Assembly: GCF_913777995.1 (NCBI RefSeq)
Contig: NZ_CAJYVE010000034.1
Location: 1 to 64,000, forward strand
DNA: 64,000 nt
Direction of reading: 5' to 3'
DNA from: an uncultured Pseudomonas sp.
GTDB taxonomy: Bacteria; Pseudomonadota; Gammaproteobacteria; Pseudomonadales; Pseudomonadaceae
The notes under the pieces are model-generated. The model saw nothing but the letters and a program-made list of their open reading frames with translations. It was not told where the DNA came from and made no database searches. Below, one piece after another: positions 17,889-28,776 of this stretch (the first letter of the stretch is position 1; each line of letters starts with the position of its first letter). A program made the position numbers and the translations under genes.

Positions 17889-20826
17889 CCTCACCCAGAT
17901 GCTGCTGGTCAGCGCCGCCTACCTGCTGGTGCTGTTCGCGGTGGCCTGGATCAGCGAGCGCGGCCTGATCCCGCGCCGGTTCATTCGCCACCCGCTGACC
18001 TACACCCTGTCGCTGGGCGTCTATGCCAGCTCGTGGGCCTTCTACGGCACGGTCGGCCTGGCCTACCAGTACGGCTACGGTTTCCTGTCCAGCTACCTTG
18101 GGGTGTCCGGGGCGTTCCTGCTGGCGCCGGTGCTGCTTTACCCGATCCTGCGCATCACCCGCACCTATCAGCTGTCGTCACTGGCCGACCTGTTCGCCTT
18201 CCGCTTCCGCAGCACCTGGGCCGGCGCCCTGACCACCATTTTCATGCTCATCGGCGTTCTGCCGCTGCTGGCCCTGCAGATCCAGGCGGTGGCCGATTCC
18301 ATCGGCATCCTCACCGGCGAGCCGGTGCGCAATCGTGTGGCCGTGGCGTTCTGCGCGCTGATCAGCCTGTTCACCATCTTCTTCGGCTCACGCCACATCG
18401 CCACGCGGGAAAAGCACCAGGGCCTGGTGTTCGCCATCGCCTTCGAGTCCATCATCAAGCTGGTCGCCCTCGGCGGCCTGGGCATTTATGCGCTGTATGG
18501 CGTGTTCGGCGGCCCACAGCAGCTGGAGATGTGGCTGCTGCAGAACCAGACCGCGCTGGCCTCGCTGCACACGCCGCTGCAGGAAGGCCCGTGGCGGACC
18601 CTGCTGCTGGTGTTCTTCGCCTCGGCCATCGTGATGCCGCACATGTATCACATGACCTTCACCGAAAACCTCAGCCCGCGCTCGCTGGTCAGCGCCAGCT
18701 GGGGTCTGCCTTTCTATCTGCTGCTGATCAGCCTGGCAGTGCCGCTGATCCTCTGGTCGGGTCTCAAGCTCGGCGCACCGACCAGCCCGGAATACTTCAC
18801 CCTGGGCATCGGCATGGCCGCGCACAGTCCCTCCCTGGCCCTGCTGGCCTACGTGGGCGGGCTGTCGGCCGCCAGCGGCCTGATCATCGTCACCACCCTG
18901 GCATTGTCGGGCATGGCACTGAACCACCTGGTGCTGCCGCTCTACCAGCCCCCGGCCGAAGGCAACATCTACCGCTGGCTGAAATGGACCCGCCGCGCGC
19001 TGATCATCGCCATCATCGCTGCCGGCTACTGCTTCTACCTGATGCTCGGCGCTCAGCAGGACCTGGCCAACATGGGCATCGTCGCCTTTGTCGCCACCCT
19101 GCAGTTCCTGCCCGGCGTGCTCTCGGTGCTGTACTGGCCGACCGCCAACCGTCGCGGCTTCATCGCCGGCATCCTGGCCGGCATCACCGTCTGGCTGTTC
19201 AGCATGCTGTTACCGCTGCTCGGCAACATGGAAGGCATCTACATTCCGATGCTGAACATGATCTATGTGCTGGACGACACCAGCTGGCACATGGCGGCGA
19301 TCGCCTCGCTGGCCGCCAACGTCCTGGTGTTCACCCTGGTGTCGTTGTTCACCAATGCCAGCGCCGAAGAAGCCAGCGCCGCCGAGGCCTGTGCAGTGGA
19401 CAACGTACGCCGCCCGCAGCGCCGTGAACTGTTCGTCGCCTCGCCCCAGGAGTTCGCCACCCAGCTGGCCAAGCCATTAGGCCCCAAGGCCGCGCAGAAG
19501 GAAGTCGAACAGGCCCTGCATGACCTGTACCTGCCCTTCGACGAACGGCGACCCTATGCCCTGCGGCGCCTGCGCGACCGCATCGAAGCCAACCTGTCGG
19601 GCCTGATGGGCCCCAGCGTGGCCCAGGACATGGTCGAGACCTTCCTGCCCTACAAGTCGGGCAGCGAAAAGTACGTCACCGAAGACATCCACTTCATCGA
19701 GAGCCGTCTGGAGGACTACCACTCGCGCCTCACCGGCCTGGCCGCAGAACTCGACGCCTTGCGCCGCTACCACCGGCAGACCCTGCAGGAACTGCCGATG
19801 GGCGTCTGCTCGCTGGCCAAGGACCAGGAAATCCTCATGTGGAACAAAGCCATGGAAGAACTCACCGGGGTGCCCGCGCAACGCGTGGTCGGCTCGCGGC
19901 TGGGCACCATCGCCGAACCCTGGAAGGGCCTGCTGACCAGTTTCATCAGCGTGCCCGACGAGCACCTGCACAAGCAGCGCCTGTCACTGGACGGGCAGAT
20001 CCGCTGGCTGAACCTGCACAAGGCTGCCATCGACGAACCCCTGGCACCGGGCAACAGCGGCCTGGTGCTGCTGGTCGAGGACCTTACCGATACCCAGATG
20101 CTCGAAGACAAGCTGGTGCATTCCGAACGCCTGGCCAGCATCGGCCGCCTGGCCGCCGGTGTGGCCCACGAAATCGGCAACCCCATCACCGGCATCGCCT
20201 GCCTGGCGCAGAACCTGCGCGAAGAACGCGAAGACGAGCCGGAGCTGGCGGAAATCAGCAGCCAGATCATCGAACAGACCAAGCGCGTGTCGCGCATCGT
20301 GCAGTCGCTGATGAGCTTCGCCCATGCCGGCGCGCACCAGAACAGTGACGAGCCGGTATGCCTGGCCGAAGTCGCCCAGGACGCCATCGGTCTGCTGGCG
20401 CTCAACCGGCGCAATTTCGAGATTCAGTTCTACAACCTCTGCAACCCGGACCACTGGGCCGACGGCGACCCGCAGCGCCTGGCCCAGGTACTGATCAACC
20501 TGCTGTCCAATGCGCGCGACGCCTCGCCGCCGGGCAGCGCGGTACGGGTCATGAGCGAAGCGTCTGAACACACCGTGGATCTGATCGTCGAAGACGAAGG
20601 AAGCGGTATTCCAAAAGCAATCATGGACCGATTGTTCGAGCCATTCTTCACGACCAAGGACCCCGGCGAGGGGACAGGACTGGGCCTGGCTCTGGTCTAT
20701 TCAATCGTTGAAGAGCATTATGGACAGATCACCATCGACAGCCCGGCCGATATCGAACGGCAGCGTGGTACCCGCATCCGGGTGACACTGCCGCGCCATG
20801 TCGACGCGACGTCCGCCGTGAACTGA
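17878..20826 (+). CDS. cbrA: CbrA sensor histidine kinase with SLC5 transporter domain
   Basis: Sensor of the CbrAB system governing carbon/nitrogen balance. 982 residues: an N-terminal sodium/solute-symporter (SLC5) domain with about 13 helices (residues 1-500), a linker of STAC type, a PAS-like region (about 630-740), then a HisKA/HATPase_c kinase. The phospho-accepting His is near residue 764 in [12 protein letters not shown], and the ATP-binding N and G boxes are intact ([24 protein letters not shown]). It has no attached receiver. The start overlaps cbrX. cbrB follows after 22 bp. Confidence 0.97.
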   Translation: MSFSLTQMLLVSAAYLLVLFAVAWISERGLIPRRFIRHPLTYTLSLGVYASSWAFYGTVGLAYQYGYGFLSSYLGVSGAFLLAPVLLYPILRITRTYQLSSLADLFAFRFRSTWAGALTTIFMLIGVLPLLALQIQAVADSIGILTGEPVRNRVAVAFCALISLFTIFFGSRHIATREKHQGLVFAIAFESIIKLVALGGLGIYALYGVFGGPQQLEMWLLQNQTALASLHTPLQEGPWRTLLLVFFASAIVMPHMYHMTFTENLSPRSLVSASWGLPFYLLLISLAVPLILWSGLKLGAPTSPEYFTLGIGMAAHSPSLALLAYVGGLSAASGLIIVTTLALSGMALNHLVLPLYQPPAEGNIYRWLKWTRRALIIAIIAAGYCFYLMLGAQQDLANMGIVAFVATLQFLPGVLSVLYWPTANRRGFIAGILAGITVWLFSMLLPLLGNMEGIYIPMLNMIYVLDDTSWHMAAIASLAANVLVFTLVSLFTNASAEEASAAEACAVDNVRRPQRRELFVASPQEFATQLAKPLGPKAAQKEVEQALHDLYLPFDERRPYALRRLRDRIEANLSGLMGPSVAQDMVETFLPYKSGSEKYVTEDIHFIESRLEDYHSRLTGLAAELDALRRYHRQTLQELPMGVCSLAKDQEILMWNKAMEELTGVPAQRVVGSRLGTIAEPWKGLLTSFISVPDEHLHKQRLSLDGQIRWLNLHKAAIDEPLAPGNSGLVLLVEDLTDTQMLEDKLVHSERLASIGRLAAGVAHEIGNPITGIACLAQNLREEREDEPELAEISSQIIEQTKRVSRIVQSLMSFAHAGAHQNSDEPVCLAEVAQDAIGLLALNRRNFEIQFYNLCNPDHWADGDPQRLAQVLINLLSNARDASPPGSAVRVMSEASEHTVDLIVEDEGSGIPKAIMDRLFEPFFTTKDPGEGTGLGLALVYSIVEEHYGQITIDSPADIERQRGTRIRVTLPRHVDATSAVN

Positions 20827-20848
20827 GACCGTCGAGAGAACCGAATCA

Positions 20849-22294
20849 ATGCCGCATATTCTGATCGTCGAAGACGAAACCATCATCCGCTCAGCCCTGC
20901 GCCGCTTGCTCGAGCGCAACCAGTACCAGGTCAGCGAAGCCGGATCGGTGCAAGAGGCTCAGGAGCGCTTCAGCATTCCATCGTTCGACCTCATCGTCAG
21001 TGACCTGCGGCTGCCCGGCGCGCCCGGCACCGAGCTGATCCGCCTCGGCGAAGGCAAACCGGTGCTGATCATGACCAGCTACGCCAGCCTGCGCTCGGCG
21101 GTGGACTCGATGAAAATGGGTGCGGTGGACTACATCGCCAAGCCCTTCGACCACGACGAGATGCTCCAGGCCGTGGCGCGCATCCTGCGCGACCGCCAGA
21201 GCACCCCGGCACAGGCGGCGCCTGCCGCGGCCGAGCGTGGCGCCGCTGCCAAGGGCGGCACGGCAGACAAGCCTGCGCCCGGCCACGCCAATGGCGAGAT
21301 CGGCATCATCGGCTCCTGCCCGCCCATGCAAGACCTTTACGGCAAGATCCGCAAGGTCGCACCCACCGACTCCAACGTGCTGGTGCAGGGCGAGTCCGGC
21401 ACCGGCAAGGAACTGGTGGCCCGGGCGCTGCACAATCTGTCGCGGCGCGCCAAGGCACCGATGATCTCGGTGAACTGCGCAGCGATTCCGGAAAGCCTGA
21501 TCGAGTCCGAGCTGTTCGGCCACGAGAAAGGCGCCTTCACCGGCGCCAGCGCCGGGCGTGCGGGGCTGGTCGAAGCGGCCGATGGTGGCACGCTGTTTCT
21601 CGACGAGATCGGTGAACTGCCTCTGGAGGCCCAGGCACGTCTGCTGCGCGTACTGCAGGAAGGCGAGATCCGCCGGGTCGGTTCGGTGCAGTCGCAGAAG
21701 GTCGATGTGCGCCTGATCGCCGCCACCCACCGCGACCTCAAGACCCTGGCCAAGAACGGTGAATTCCGCGAAGACCTCTACTACCGCCTGCACGTCATCG
21801 CGCTGAAGCTGCCCGCACTGCGCGAGCGCGGTAACGACGTGCTGGAAATCGCCCGCGCATTCCTGGCACGGCAAAGTGCCAAGGCCGGGCGCCCTGACCT
21901 GCGCTTCGGCCAGGATGCCGAACAGGCCATTCGTCATTACAGTTGGCCGGGTAACGTTCGTGAGCTGGAGAACGCCGTGGAGCGTTCGGTCATCCTCAGC
22001 GAGTCGGCCGAGATTTCTGCCGACCTGCTTGGCATCGACATCGAGCTGGGCGACCTCGAAGACGAAGAGTTCGTCGGTCTGGCGCCCTTGCCCAATGGGG
22101 CCAACGGTGCCAATCACGAGCCCACCGAGGACCTCTCACTGGAGGACTACTTCCAGCACTTCGTCCTCGAACACCAGGACCACATGACCGAGACCGAGCT
22201 GGCGCGCAAGCTCGGGGTCAGCCGCAAGTGCCTGTGGGAACGCCGCCAGCGCCTGGGCATCCCACGGCGCAAGGGCGTAGCCAACGAAACGTGA
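20849..22294 (+). CDS. cbrB: CbrB sigma-54-dependent response regulator
   Basis: NtrC-family activator of 481 residues. N-terminal receiver with the phospho-Asp in [11 protein letters not shown] (about D52), an AAA+ domain with Walker A GESGTGKE and the sigma-54-contacting loop GAFTGA, and a C-terminal Fis-type helix-turn-helix ([25 protein letters not shown]). It activates the sRNA gene crcZ immediately downstream. Between receiver and AAA+ there is an Ala/Pro-rich linker. Confidence 0.97.
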   Translation: MPHILIVEDETIIRSALRRLLERNQYQVSEAGSVQEAQERFSIPSFDLIVSDLRLPGAPGTELIRLGEGKPVLIMTSYASLRSAVDSMKMGAVDYIAKPFDHDEMLQAVARILRDRQSTPAQAAPAAAERGAAAKGGTADKPAPGHANGEIGIIGSCPPMQDLYGKIRKVAPTDSNVLVQGESGTGKELVARALHNLSRRAKAPMISVNCAAIPESLIESELFGHEKGAFTGASAGRAGLVEAADGGTLFLDEIGELPLEAQARLLRVLQEGEIRRVGSVQSQKVDVRLIAATHRDLKTLAKNGEFREDLYYRLHVIALKLPALRERGNDVLEIARAFLARQSAKAGRPDLRFGQDAEQAIRHYSWPGNVRELENAVERSVILSESAEISADLLGIDIELGDLEDEEFVGLAPLPNGANGANHEPTEDLSLEDYFQHFVLEHQDHMTETELARKLGVSRKCLWERRQRLGIPRRKGVANET

Positions 22295-22306
22295 CCCTGG
22301 CCCTCG

Positions 22307-22362
22307 GTAACAGTTCCTCTTCTCAGGCTGAAACTGTTACCGAAGCCTTTGCAGACGTAACA
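22307..22362 (+). promoter_or_regulatory. Probable CbrB upstream activating sites
   Basis: Three alternating hexamers: GTAACA (22307-22312), TGTTAC (22335-22340) and GTAACA (22357-22362). The first two form a perfect inverted repeat extended to CGGTAACAGTT/AACTGTTACCG, and the last two form a TGTTAC-N16-GTAACA pair. GTAACA/TGTTAC palindromes are the reported CbrB recognition pattern upstream of crcZ. They lie about 100-150 bp before the sigma-54 promoter, a normal enhancer distance. Confidence 0.75.
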
Positions 22363-22400
22363 AAAACCGGGAGGTACGGTAACGGAATCCCGGTTTTTTT
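22363..22400 (+). terminator. Intrinsic terminator of cbrB
   Basis: A 10-bp stem AAAACCGGGA with TCCCGGTTTT, 15-nt loop, ending in a T run. The loop contains GGTAACG, close to a CbrB half-site, so terminator and enhancer region are interleaved. Confidence 0.88.
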
Positions 22401-22458
22401 CGCTCCACGAAAATAGCCAGCCATCTCAAGCCATTGATTTTCAAGGGTTTTCAAAAGT

Positions 22459-22474
22459 TGGCACAGCACCTGCT
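22459..22474 (+). promoter_or_regulatory. Sigma-54 promoter of crcZ
   Basis: TGGCAC (-24) and TGCT (-12) with the exact GG-N10-GC spacing. It fits the requirement of CbrB, an AAA+ activator, for RpoN holoenzyme. The start site should be about 12 nt after the GC, near 22485. Confidence 0.9.
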
Positions 22475-22484
22475 ATATGTTCGG

Positions 22485-22845
22485 TACAAGAAAAACAAAA
22501 AACACGTGTCACCCCCACAACAAGAACAAGATGAAACGACTCACGCATAACAAGAACAACACGGCGGAGGCGCAGCTAACTGATTCTTTTGGAGAGGTGT
22601 TGTATTTGGGGCTTGCCCCGCGACCAGGCCGAGAACAACAAAAAACTACCCCAAGGTAGCGCCTGAACTGGTTGGATCACCGATCATCGCAATACAGCGT
22701 CCAAAGCAATCCGTTTGCTCTTCACTCTCGATTTGAGAGGTTTCGCAGGCAAAGACCGGCGAACGGGCACTCAACAAAAACAAGAAGCCCGAAACGACAA
22801 TAAAAATAAAGAGCACACACTTTGGGGGAGCTTCGGCTCCCCTAG
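22485..22845 (+). ncRNA. crcZ: CrcZ small RNA, Hfq/Crc sequester
   Basis: About 360 nt, the usual size of CrcZ in this group. It holds six A-rich CA motifs, at about 22488-22502, 22517-22530, 22549-22560, 22634-22645, 22772-22787 and 22798-22811. These bind Hfq/Crc and so relieve catabolite repression. Position after cbrB, the sigma-54 promoter and the upstream GTAACA repeats all agree. A hairpin GGGGAGC-TTCG-GCTCCCC (22825-22842) marks the probable 3' end, although no U-tract follows it. The exact ends are estimated. Confidence 0.9.
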
Positions 22846-23056
22846 TAGCTTCTGCCACCCGGCAACCCCCGCCCGCCAGGCTTCTGCAAGCCCGCCGTTC
22901 TGGGCACAGAGCCCCCGCACAGCCCCATCTCCAGACCTGCCCAGCATCGCCGATCGACGGCTTCCTACACCATTGCCCGATCAAATGCTAGAATCCCCGC
23001 CCATCGTGCGGCCATTCTCCATTTTTGGTCGAATATTCCTTCAAACAGTGCATCCC

Positions 23057-24460
23057 ATGCTGAAGAAGCTGTTCCAGTCATTTCGCTCTCCGCTGCGCAC
23101 CCCACGGCAACACACGCGCTCTACGCCCGTCGTGCTCAATAGCAACCAGCATTCGCTACAGCGCTCGCAATTCAGCCGCCATGCGGTGAGCATCGTCGAG
23201 CGATTGCAGAACGCCGGTTACCAGGCCTACCTGGTGGGCGGCTGTGTCCGCGACCTGATGCTGCAGCTCGATCCCAAGGACTTCGACGTCGCCACCAGCG
23301 CCACACCCGAGCAGATCCGCGCCGAGTTCCGCAACGCCCGAATCATCGGCCGACGGTTCAAGCTGGTGCATATCCATTTCGGACGGGAAATCATCGAAGT
23401 GGCGACCTTCCGCGCCAATCACCCGGAAGAAGAGGACGACGAAGACACCAACCAGTCTTCGCGCAACTCCAGTGGTCGCATCCTGCGCGACAACGTCTAC
23501 GGCACGCTGGAAGACGACGCCCAGCGCCGCGACTTCACCATCAACGCGCTGTATTACGACCCGGTCACCGAACGCATCCTCGACTACGCCAACGGCGTAC
23601 ACGACATCCGCAATCGCCTGATCCGCCTGATCGGCGACCCGGAGCAGCGCTACAAGGAAGACCCGGTGCGCATGCTGCGTGCGGTGCGCTTCGCCGCCAA
23701 GCTGAACTTTGGCATCGAGAAGCACAGCATGCTGCCGATCCGTCCGCTGGCGCCGATGCTGCGCGACATTCCGGCGGCACGGCTGTTCGAAGAGTCGCTG
23801 AAGCTGTTCCTGTCCGGGCACGGCGAGATCACCTTCGAAATGCTCGTCGACCTGGAGCTGTTCGATCCGTTGTTCCCGGCTACCGCCAAGGCCCTGGAAC
23901 ACAACCCGACCTACACCCACACGCTGGTCAGCCAGGCGTTGGCCAATACCGACCTGCGCGTGCGCCAGGACAAGCCGGTCACCCCGGCCTTCATGTTCGC
24001 CGCGCTGCTCTGGCCAGCCCTGCCGCACCGCGTGCTGCGCCTGCAGGAGCGTGGCGTTCCGCCGATCACCGCCATGCAGGACGCCGCCCATGACCTGATC
24101 ATGGAACAGTGCCGCAGCATCGCGATTCCCAAACGCTTCACCCTGCCGATCCGGGAAATCTGGGACATGCAGGAGCGCCTGCCGCGCCGCTCGGGCAAAC
24201 GCGCCGACCAGTTGCTCGATCACCCGCGCTTCCGCGCCGCCTATGACTTCCTGCTGTTGCGCGAGAGCGCCGGCGAGCAGACCGACGGTCTGGGCCAATG
24301 GTGGACCGACTATCAGGACGCCAACGAAAGCGAACGCCGCGACATGATCCGCGAGCTGGGCAGCAAGGCCGACGACACTGGCAGCGGCCCGCGCAAGCGC
24401 CGGCGCAGCGGAGGCAAGCGCAAGCGCGCCGGAGCCGAAAGCGGCGGCTACGATGACTGA
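23057..24460 (+). CDS. pcnB: Poly(A) polymerase I
   Basis: Adds 3' poly(A) tails that promote RNA decay. 467 residues from MLKKLFQSF. The nucleotidyltransferase core is LVGGCVRDLMLQLDPKDFDVATSA with the catalytic DxD, followed by RRDFTINALYYDP and the RNA-binding domain. The C-terminus is very basic (KRRRSGGKRKRAG). The frame is open well upstream, but 23057 gives the conserved N-terminus. It overlaps folK by 8 bases. Confidence 0.95.
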   Translation: MLKKLFQSFRSPLRTPRQHTRSTPVVLNSNQHSLQRSQFSRHAVSIVERLQNAGYQAYLVGGCVRDLMLQLDPKDFDVATSATPEQIRAEFRNARIIGRRFKLVHIHFGREIIEVATFRANHPEEEDDEDTNQSSRNSSGRILRDNVYGTLEDDAQRRDFTINALYYDPVTERILDYANGVHDIRNRLIRLIGDPEQRYKEDPVRMLRAVRFAAKLNFGIEKHSMLPIRPLAPMLRDIPAARLFEESLKLFLSGHGEITFEMLVDLELFDPLFPATAKALEHNPTYTHTLVSQALANTDLRVRQDKPVTPAFMFAALLWPALPHRVLRLQERGVPPITAMQDAAHDLIMEQCRSIAIPKRFTLPIREIWDMQERLPRRSGKRADQLLDHPRFRAAYDFLLLRESAGEQTDGLGQWWTDYQDANESERRDMIRELGSKADDTGSGPRKRRRSGGKRKRAGAESGGYDD

Positions 24461-24941
24461 ACGGGCCTACATCGGCCTGGGCAGTAACCTGGCAGACCCT
24501 GCCGCCCAACTGCATGCGGCCCTGGAAGCCATGGCCGCACTGCCCCGCAGCCAGCTGGCCGGCGTCTCGCCGTTCTATGTGAGCGATTCGCTGCTACCCG
24601 GCCAGCCCCGCTACACCAACGCCGTGGCGGCGCTGGACACCGATCTCGCCCCGCTGGCGCTGCTCGACGCCCTGCAGGCCATCGAGCTGGACCAGGGCCG
24701 TGAACGCCTGGAGCGCTGGGGCCCACGGACCCTGGACCTGGACATTCTGCTGTTCGGCAGCCAGGCCATCGACGTGCCACGCCTGCAAGTGCCGCACTAC
24801 CACATGCACGCCAGGGCCTTCGTGCTCTACCCGCTGGCCGACCTCGCGCCCGGCCTGCAACTGCCGGACGGACGCCTGCTCAGCCAGATGCTGGCCGATT
24901 GCCCATTCGTCGGCCTGGAACGTCTGCCCGCTACCGAGTGA
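24453..24941 (+). CDS. folK: 2-amino-4-hydroxy-6-hydroxymethyldihydropteridine pyrophosphokinase
   Basis: HPPK of folate synthesis: transfers pyrophosphate from ATP to the pterin. 162 residues with the signatures YIGLGSNL, FVxxTAxL-like YTNAVAALD and the HPPK motif RWGPRTLDLDILLFG, whose aspartates bind Mg. Its ATG lies within the last codons of pcnB. panB and panC follow after about 210 bp, a common folate/pantothenate neighbourhood. Confidence 0.95.
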   Translation: MTERAYIGLGSNLADPAAQLHAALEAMAALPRSQLAGVSPFYVSDSLLPGQPRYTNAVAALDTDLAPLALLDALQAIELDQGRERLERWGPRTLDLDILLFGSQAIDVPRLQVPHYHMHARAFVLYPLADLAPGLQLPDGRLLSQMLADCPFVGLERLPATE

Positions 24942-25151
24942 GCCACCCCGCCCCCCGTTACCGGTCGTCCGTGACCGGTAACACCTGCATTTGACTTCAA
25001 GTCCGCGCCTCACGAAGATAGGCCTCCCGCCGCCAACCCCTTGGTGAATGGGCGCAAGACAGGCCTTTGCAAAACACCGCGGTACGACGGTGTGCCTGCT
25101 TTCCAGGATGAATCTGTAGTATTCACAGCGCCTGGTGATGGAGGAAATTAC

Positions 25152-25952
25152 ATGCCGGTTACAACCGTTACGTCGCTGCAGGCTCTCAAGCAGAAGGGCG
25201 AAAAAATCACCATGCTGACCTGCTACGACGCGACGTTCGCCCACACTGCCAGTGGCGCAGGCGTCGAAGTGCTGCTGGTCGGCGACTCGCTGGGCATGGT
25301 CCTGCAGGGCCATGACAGCACCCTGCCAGTCACTGTCGAGGACATGGCCTACCACGTCGCCTGCGTGCGCCGCGGCAACCAGGGCTCGCTGATCCTCGCC
25401 GACCTGCCGTTCATGGCCAATGCCAGCCTCGAACAGACCCTGCTCAACAGCGCCGCACTGATGCGTGCCGGTGCGCACATGGTCAAGGTCGAAGGCGCGG
25501 CCTGGCTGGCAGATTCCATTCGTCAGCTGACCGACCGCGGCATTCCGGTGTGCGCGCACCTGGGCCTGACCCCGCAGACCGTCAACGTGATGGGCGGCTA
25601 CAAGGTCCAGGGTCGCCTGGAAGCCCAGGCCCGCCAGCTGCGCGCCGATGCCATTGCGCTGGAGCAGGCCGGTGCGGCGATGATCCTGCTCGAATGCGTG
25701 CCCACCGACCTGGCCGAGGAAATCACCCATGCGGTGAAAATCCCGGTGATCGGGATCGGCGCCGGCAGCGCCACCGATGGCCAGGTGCTGGTCCTGCACG
25801 ACATGCTCGGGCTGTCGATCACCGGTCGGGTGGCGCGTTTCGTGAAGAATTTCATGATCGGTCAGCCCGACATCCCGTCGGCCATCCAGGCCTACGTCGC
25901 GGCCGTCAAAGACGTCAGTTTCCCAGCCCCAGAACACGGATTCCAGGCATGA
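25152..25952 (+). CDS. panB: 3-methyl-2-oxobutanoate hydroxymethyltransferase
   Basis: First step of pantothenate synthesis, adding a hydroxymethyl group from methylenetetrahydrofolate to ketoisovalerate, which is supplied by the ilv pathway. 266 residues in a complete TIM barrel with metal-binding aspartates in VGDSLGMV and the motifs MVKVEGA and HLGLTPQ. GGAGG precedes the ATG. The stop overlaps panC by four bases (ATGA). Confidence 0.96.
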   Translation: MPVTTVTSLQALKQKGEKITMLTCYDATFAHTASGAGVEVLLVGDSLGMVLQGHDSTLPVTVEDMAYHVACVRRGNQGSLILADLPFMANASLEQTLLNSAALMRAGAHMVKVEGAAWLADSIRQLTDRGIPVCAHLGLTPQTVNVMGGYKVQGRLEAQARQLRADAIALEQAGAAMILLECVPTDLAEEITHAVKIPVIGIGAGSATDGQVLVLHDMLGLSITGRVARFVKNFMIGQPDIPSAIQAYVAAVKDVSFPAPEHGFQA

Positions 25953-26797
25953 ACACCGTCAACAGCGTCCAGGCCCTGCGTGCGGCCGTCGCCGAGGCGC
26001 GCCGCGCCGGCAAGCGTATCGGCCTGGTGCCGACCATGGGCAACCTGCACAGCGGCCACATTCAACTGGTGACCCGCGCCGCCGAGCACGCCGACTTCAT
26101 CGTCGCGACCATCTTCGTCAACCCGCTGCAGTTCGGCGCCAACGAAGACCTGGCCAGCTACCCGCGCACCCTCACCGCCGACCAGGAAAAGCTCCAGCAG
26201 GCCGGCTGCCATCTGCTGTTCACCCCCACCGTCGAAGAGATGTACCCCAACGGCATGGGCGAGCAGACCCGGGTCAGCGTGCCGGGCGTTTCAGAAGGTC
26301 TGTGCGGCTCCAGCCGCCCCGGGCATTTCGAAGGCGTGGCCACGGTGGTCAGCAAGCTGTTCAACATGGCCCAGCCAGACGTCGCGGTGTTCGGCGAGAA
26401 GGACTTCCAGCAGCTGGCGGTGATCCGCGCCATGGTCCGCGACCTGAACATGCCTATCCAGATCATCGGCGAGCCCACGGTGCGCGCCGCCGACGGCCTG
26501 GCGCTGTCGTCGCGCAACGGCTACCTGAGCGACGAGCAGCGTGCCGTCGCTCCGGCCCTGTACCGCGAGCTGCAGCGTGTCGCCGCAGCCCTGCAGGGCG
26601 GTGACAACGCCTTCGAGCCGTTGCTGAACGAAAGCGCTCGCCAGCTTGAAAGCGCCGGCTTGCGGGTGGATTATCTGGAGGTTCGCGAAGCGACCAGTCT
26701 GCGTCCGGCCACGGCCGACGACCGTGACCTGGTGGTGATCGCTGCGGCATTCCTGGGCAAGACCCGATTGATCGACAACCTGCACCTCAAGCGCTGA
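25949..26797 (+). CDS. panC: Pantothenate synthetase
   Basis: ATP-dependent condensation of pantoate and beta-alanine. 282 residues with the HIGH-like motif GNLHSGH, the PTMGNLH N-terminus and [10 protein letters not shown]. Coupled to panB by an ATGA overlap. In P. aeruginosa panD comes next, but here the 230 bp before pgi hold no panD, so aspartate decarboxylase must be encoded elsewhere. Confidence 0.96.
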   Translation: MNTVNSVQALRAAVAEARRAGKRIGLVPTMGNLHSGHIQLVTRAAEHADFIVATIFVNPLQFGANEDLASYPRTLTADQEKLQQAGCHLLFTPTVEEMYPNGMGEQTRVSVPGVSEGLCGSSRPGHFEGVATVVSKLFNMAQPDVAVFGEKDFQQLAVIRAMVRDLNMPIQIIGEPTVRAADGLALSSRNGYLSDEQRAVAPALYRELQRVAAALQGGDNAFEPLLNESARQLESAGLRVDYLEVREATSLRPATADDRDLVVIAAAFLGKTRLIDNLHLKR

Positions 26798-27028
26798 CGG
26801 CGGCCAGGCCGCTTGGCAATGAACTAAGCTGGTGCGACAGTGCCCTATTCCTACAGATCCAACGTGGTCTGCATGACACCCTGGAGTGAATGCCCGGACA
26901 TCGATGCGCACGACCCTGACGAGCCTGGGCCCCGAAGGCGCCTGGCAGTTCACCGCAGCACAACCTGCCGCCGAACAGGCGGCGTCGAAATGTCCACAGG
27001 CAGTTAAAGTTAAAGGAAACCCCAAGCG

Positions 27029-28693
27029 ATGGCGTACTACCGCAATCCTTCCGATGTGACCGCTCTGCCCGCCTGGCAGGCATTGAGCGAACACCGCCAG
27101 GCCATGCAGGACTTCAGCATGCGCGAGGCGTTCGCTGCCGACCCGCAGCGTTTCAACCAGTTCACCCTCAGCAGCTGCGGCCTGTTCCTCGACTATTCCA
27201 AGAACCTGATCACCACCGAAACCCGCGACCTGCTGGTACGCCTGGCCAAGGACGTCGGCCTCAAGGAAGCGATCAAGGCCCAGTACGATGGCGAGACCAT
27301 CAACGCGTCGGAAGGCCGCCCGGCACTGCACACCGCCCTGCGTCGCCCGGTAGGCGACAAGCTGCTGGTCAACGGCACCAACATCATGCCGGAAGTGCAC
27401 CGGGTGCTGAGCCAGATGACCGAGCTGGTCGGGCGCATCCACGACGGCCTGTGGCGTGGCTATACCGAAAAGCCCATCACCGACGTGGTCAACATCGGCA
27501 TCGGCGGCTCCTACCTGGGCCCCGAACTGGTCTCCGAAGCCCTGCTGGCCTACACCCACAAGGGCGTACGCTGCCATTACCTGGCCAATATCGACGGCAG
27601 CGAGTTCCACGAGCTGTCGATGAACATCCGCGCCGAGACCACACTGTTCATCGTCTCGTCGAAGTCCTTCAGCACCCTGGAAACCCTGAAAAACGCCCAG
27701 GCCGCACGTGCCTGGTACCTGGCTCAGGGTGGGTCGGAAGCCGAGCTGCATCGTCACTTCATCGCCGTGTCGAGCAACAATGCCGCTGCCGTGGCCTTCG
27801 GTATCCGTGAAGAAAACATTTTCCCGATGTGGGACTGGGTCGGCGGCCGTTATTCGCTGTGGTCGGCCATCGGCCTGCCGATCGCCCTGGCCATCGGCAT
27901 GTCCAACTTCAAGGAACTGCTGTCCGGCGCCTACACCATGGACCAGCATTTCCAGAGCGCGCCGTTCGAACAGAACATGCCGGTGCTGCTGGGCCTGCTG
28001 GGCGTGTGGTACGGCAACTTCTGGGGCGCGCAGAGCCACGCGATCCTGCCGTACGACCACTACCTGCGTAACATCACCAAGCACCTGCAACAGCTGGACA
28101 TGGAGTCCAACGGCAAGAGCGTGCGCCAGGACGGCACGCCGGTGTCCACCGACACTGGCCCGGTCATCTGGGGTGGCGTGGGCTGTAACGGCCAGCACGC
28201 GTATCACCAGTTGCTGCACCAGGGCTCGCAGCTGATCCCGGCCGACTTCATCGTGCCGATCGTCAGCTTCAACCCGGTAGCCGACCATCACCAGTGGCTG
28301 TACGCCAACTGCCTGTCGCAGAGCCAGGCACTGATGCTCGGCAAGACCCGCGCCGAGGCCGAGGCCGAACTGCGCGACAAGGGTCTGCCGGAAGACCAGG
28401 TGCAGCGCCTGGCGCCGCACAAGGTGATCCCGGGCAACCGGCCGAGCAACACCTTGGTGGTCGAGCGCATCAGCCCACGCCGCCTGGGCGCGCTGGTGGC
28501 GATGTACGAGCACAAGGTGTTCGTGCAGAGCGTGATCTGGGGCATCAATGCCTTCGACCAATGGGGCGTGGAACTGGGCAAGGAGCTGGGCAAGGGTGTC
28601 TACCAGCGCCTGACCGGCGGCAACGAAGAGCCGGCCGAAGACGCCTCGACCCAAGGCCTGATCAACTACTTCCGCGGTCGTCACCGCGGCTGA
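27029..28693 (+). CDS. pgi: Glucose-6-phosphate isomerase
   Basis: Interconverts glucose-6-phosphate and fructose-6-phosphate. In Pseudomonas it serves mainly gluconeogenesis and recycling to the Entner-Doudoroff route. 554 residues, typical of the bacterial long form. Conserved stretches include [11 protein letters not shown], the catalytic glutamate region and [14 protein letters not shown] near the C-terminus. AAAGGA precedes the ATG. A bidirectional terminator follows. Confidence 0.97.
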   Translation: MAYYRNPSDVTALPAWQALSEHRQAMQDFSMREAFAADPQRFNQFTLSSCGLFLDYSKNLITTETRDLLVRLAKDVGLKEAIKAQYDGETINASEGRPALHTALRRPVGDKLLVNGTNIMPEVHRVLSQMTELVGRIHDGLWRGYTEKPITDVVNIGIGGSYLGPELVSEALLAYTHKGVRCHYLANIDGSEFHELSMNIRAETTLFIVSSKSFSTLETLKNAQAARAWYLAQGGSEAELHRHFIAVSSNNAAAVAFGIREENIFPMWDWVGGRYSLWSAIGLPIALAIGMSNFKELLSGAYTMDQHFQSAPFEQNMPVLLGLLGVWYGNFWGAQSHAILPYDHYLRNITKHLQQLDMESNGKSVRQDGTPVSTDTGPVIWGGVGCNGQHAYHQLLHQGSQLIPADFIVPIVSFNPVADHHQWLYANCLSQSQALMLGKTRAEAEAELRDKGLPEDQVQRLAPHKVIPGNRPSNTLVVERISPRRLGALVAMYEHKVFVQSVIWGINAFDQWGVELGKELGKGVYQRLTGGNEEPAEDASTQGLINYFRGRHRG

Positions 28694-28747
28694 TCGGTAC
28701 GGGCCTCACGCCCACCGGGCGCGGCCTTTCCCCTCGGGCCAAACAAG

Positions 28748-28776
28748 AAGGCCGGGTATCACACCCGGCCTTTTTT
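28748..28776. terminator. Bidirectional terminator between pgi and rhlE
   Basis: Stem AAGGCCGGGT with ACCCGGCCTT, 5-nt loop, followed by T residues on the plus strand and preceded by A-rich sequence that gives U residues on the minus strand. It serves the convergent pgi and helicase genes. Confidence 0.88.

Noticed and set aside
22564-22667. Short coding frame inside the crcZ region
   Set aside because: It falls within a recognised sRNA with sigma-54 promoter and six A-rich motifs, and no frame has a convincing start or known product.
26798-27028. Possible panD or remnant between panC and pgi
   Set aside because: No reading frame resembles aspartate decarboxylase. The only short frame (from about 26904) has no recognisable content and runs into pgi in another frame.
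26291-28684. Nearly 800-codon open frame on the minus strand opposite panC and pgi
   Set aside because: It spans two real genes and the gap between them, with no domain pattern. Antisense frames stay open by chance at this base composition.
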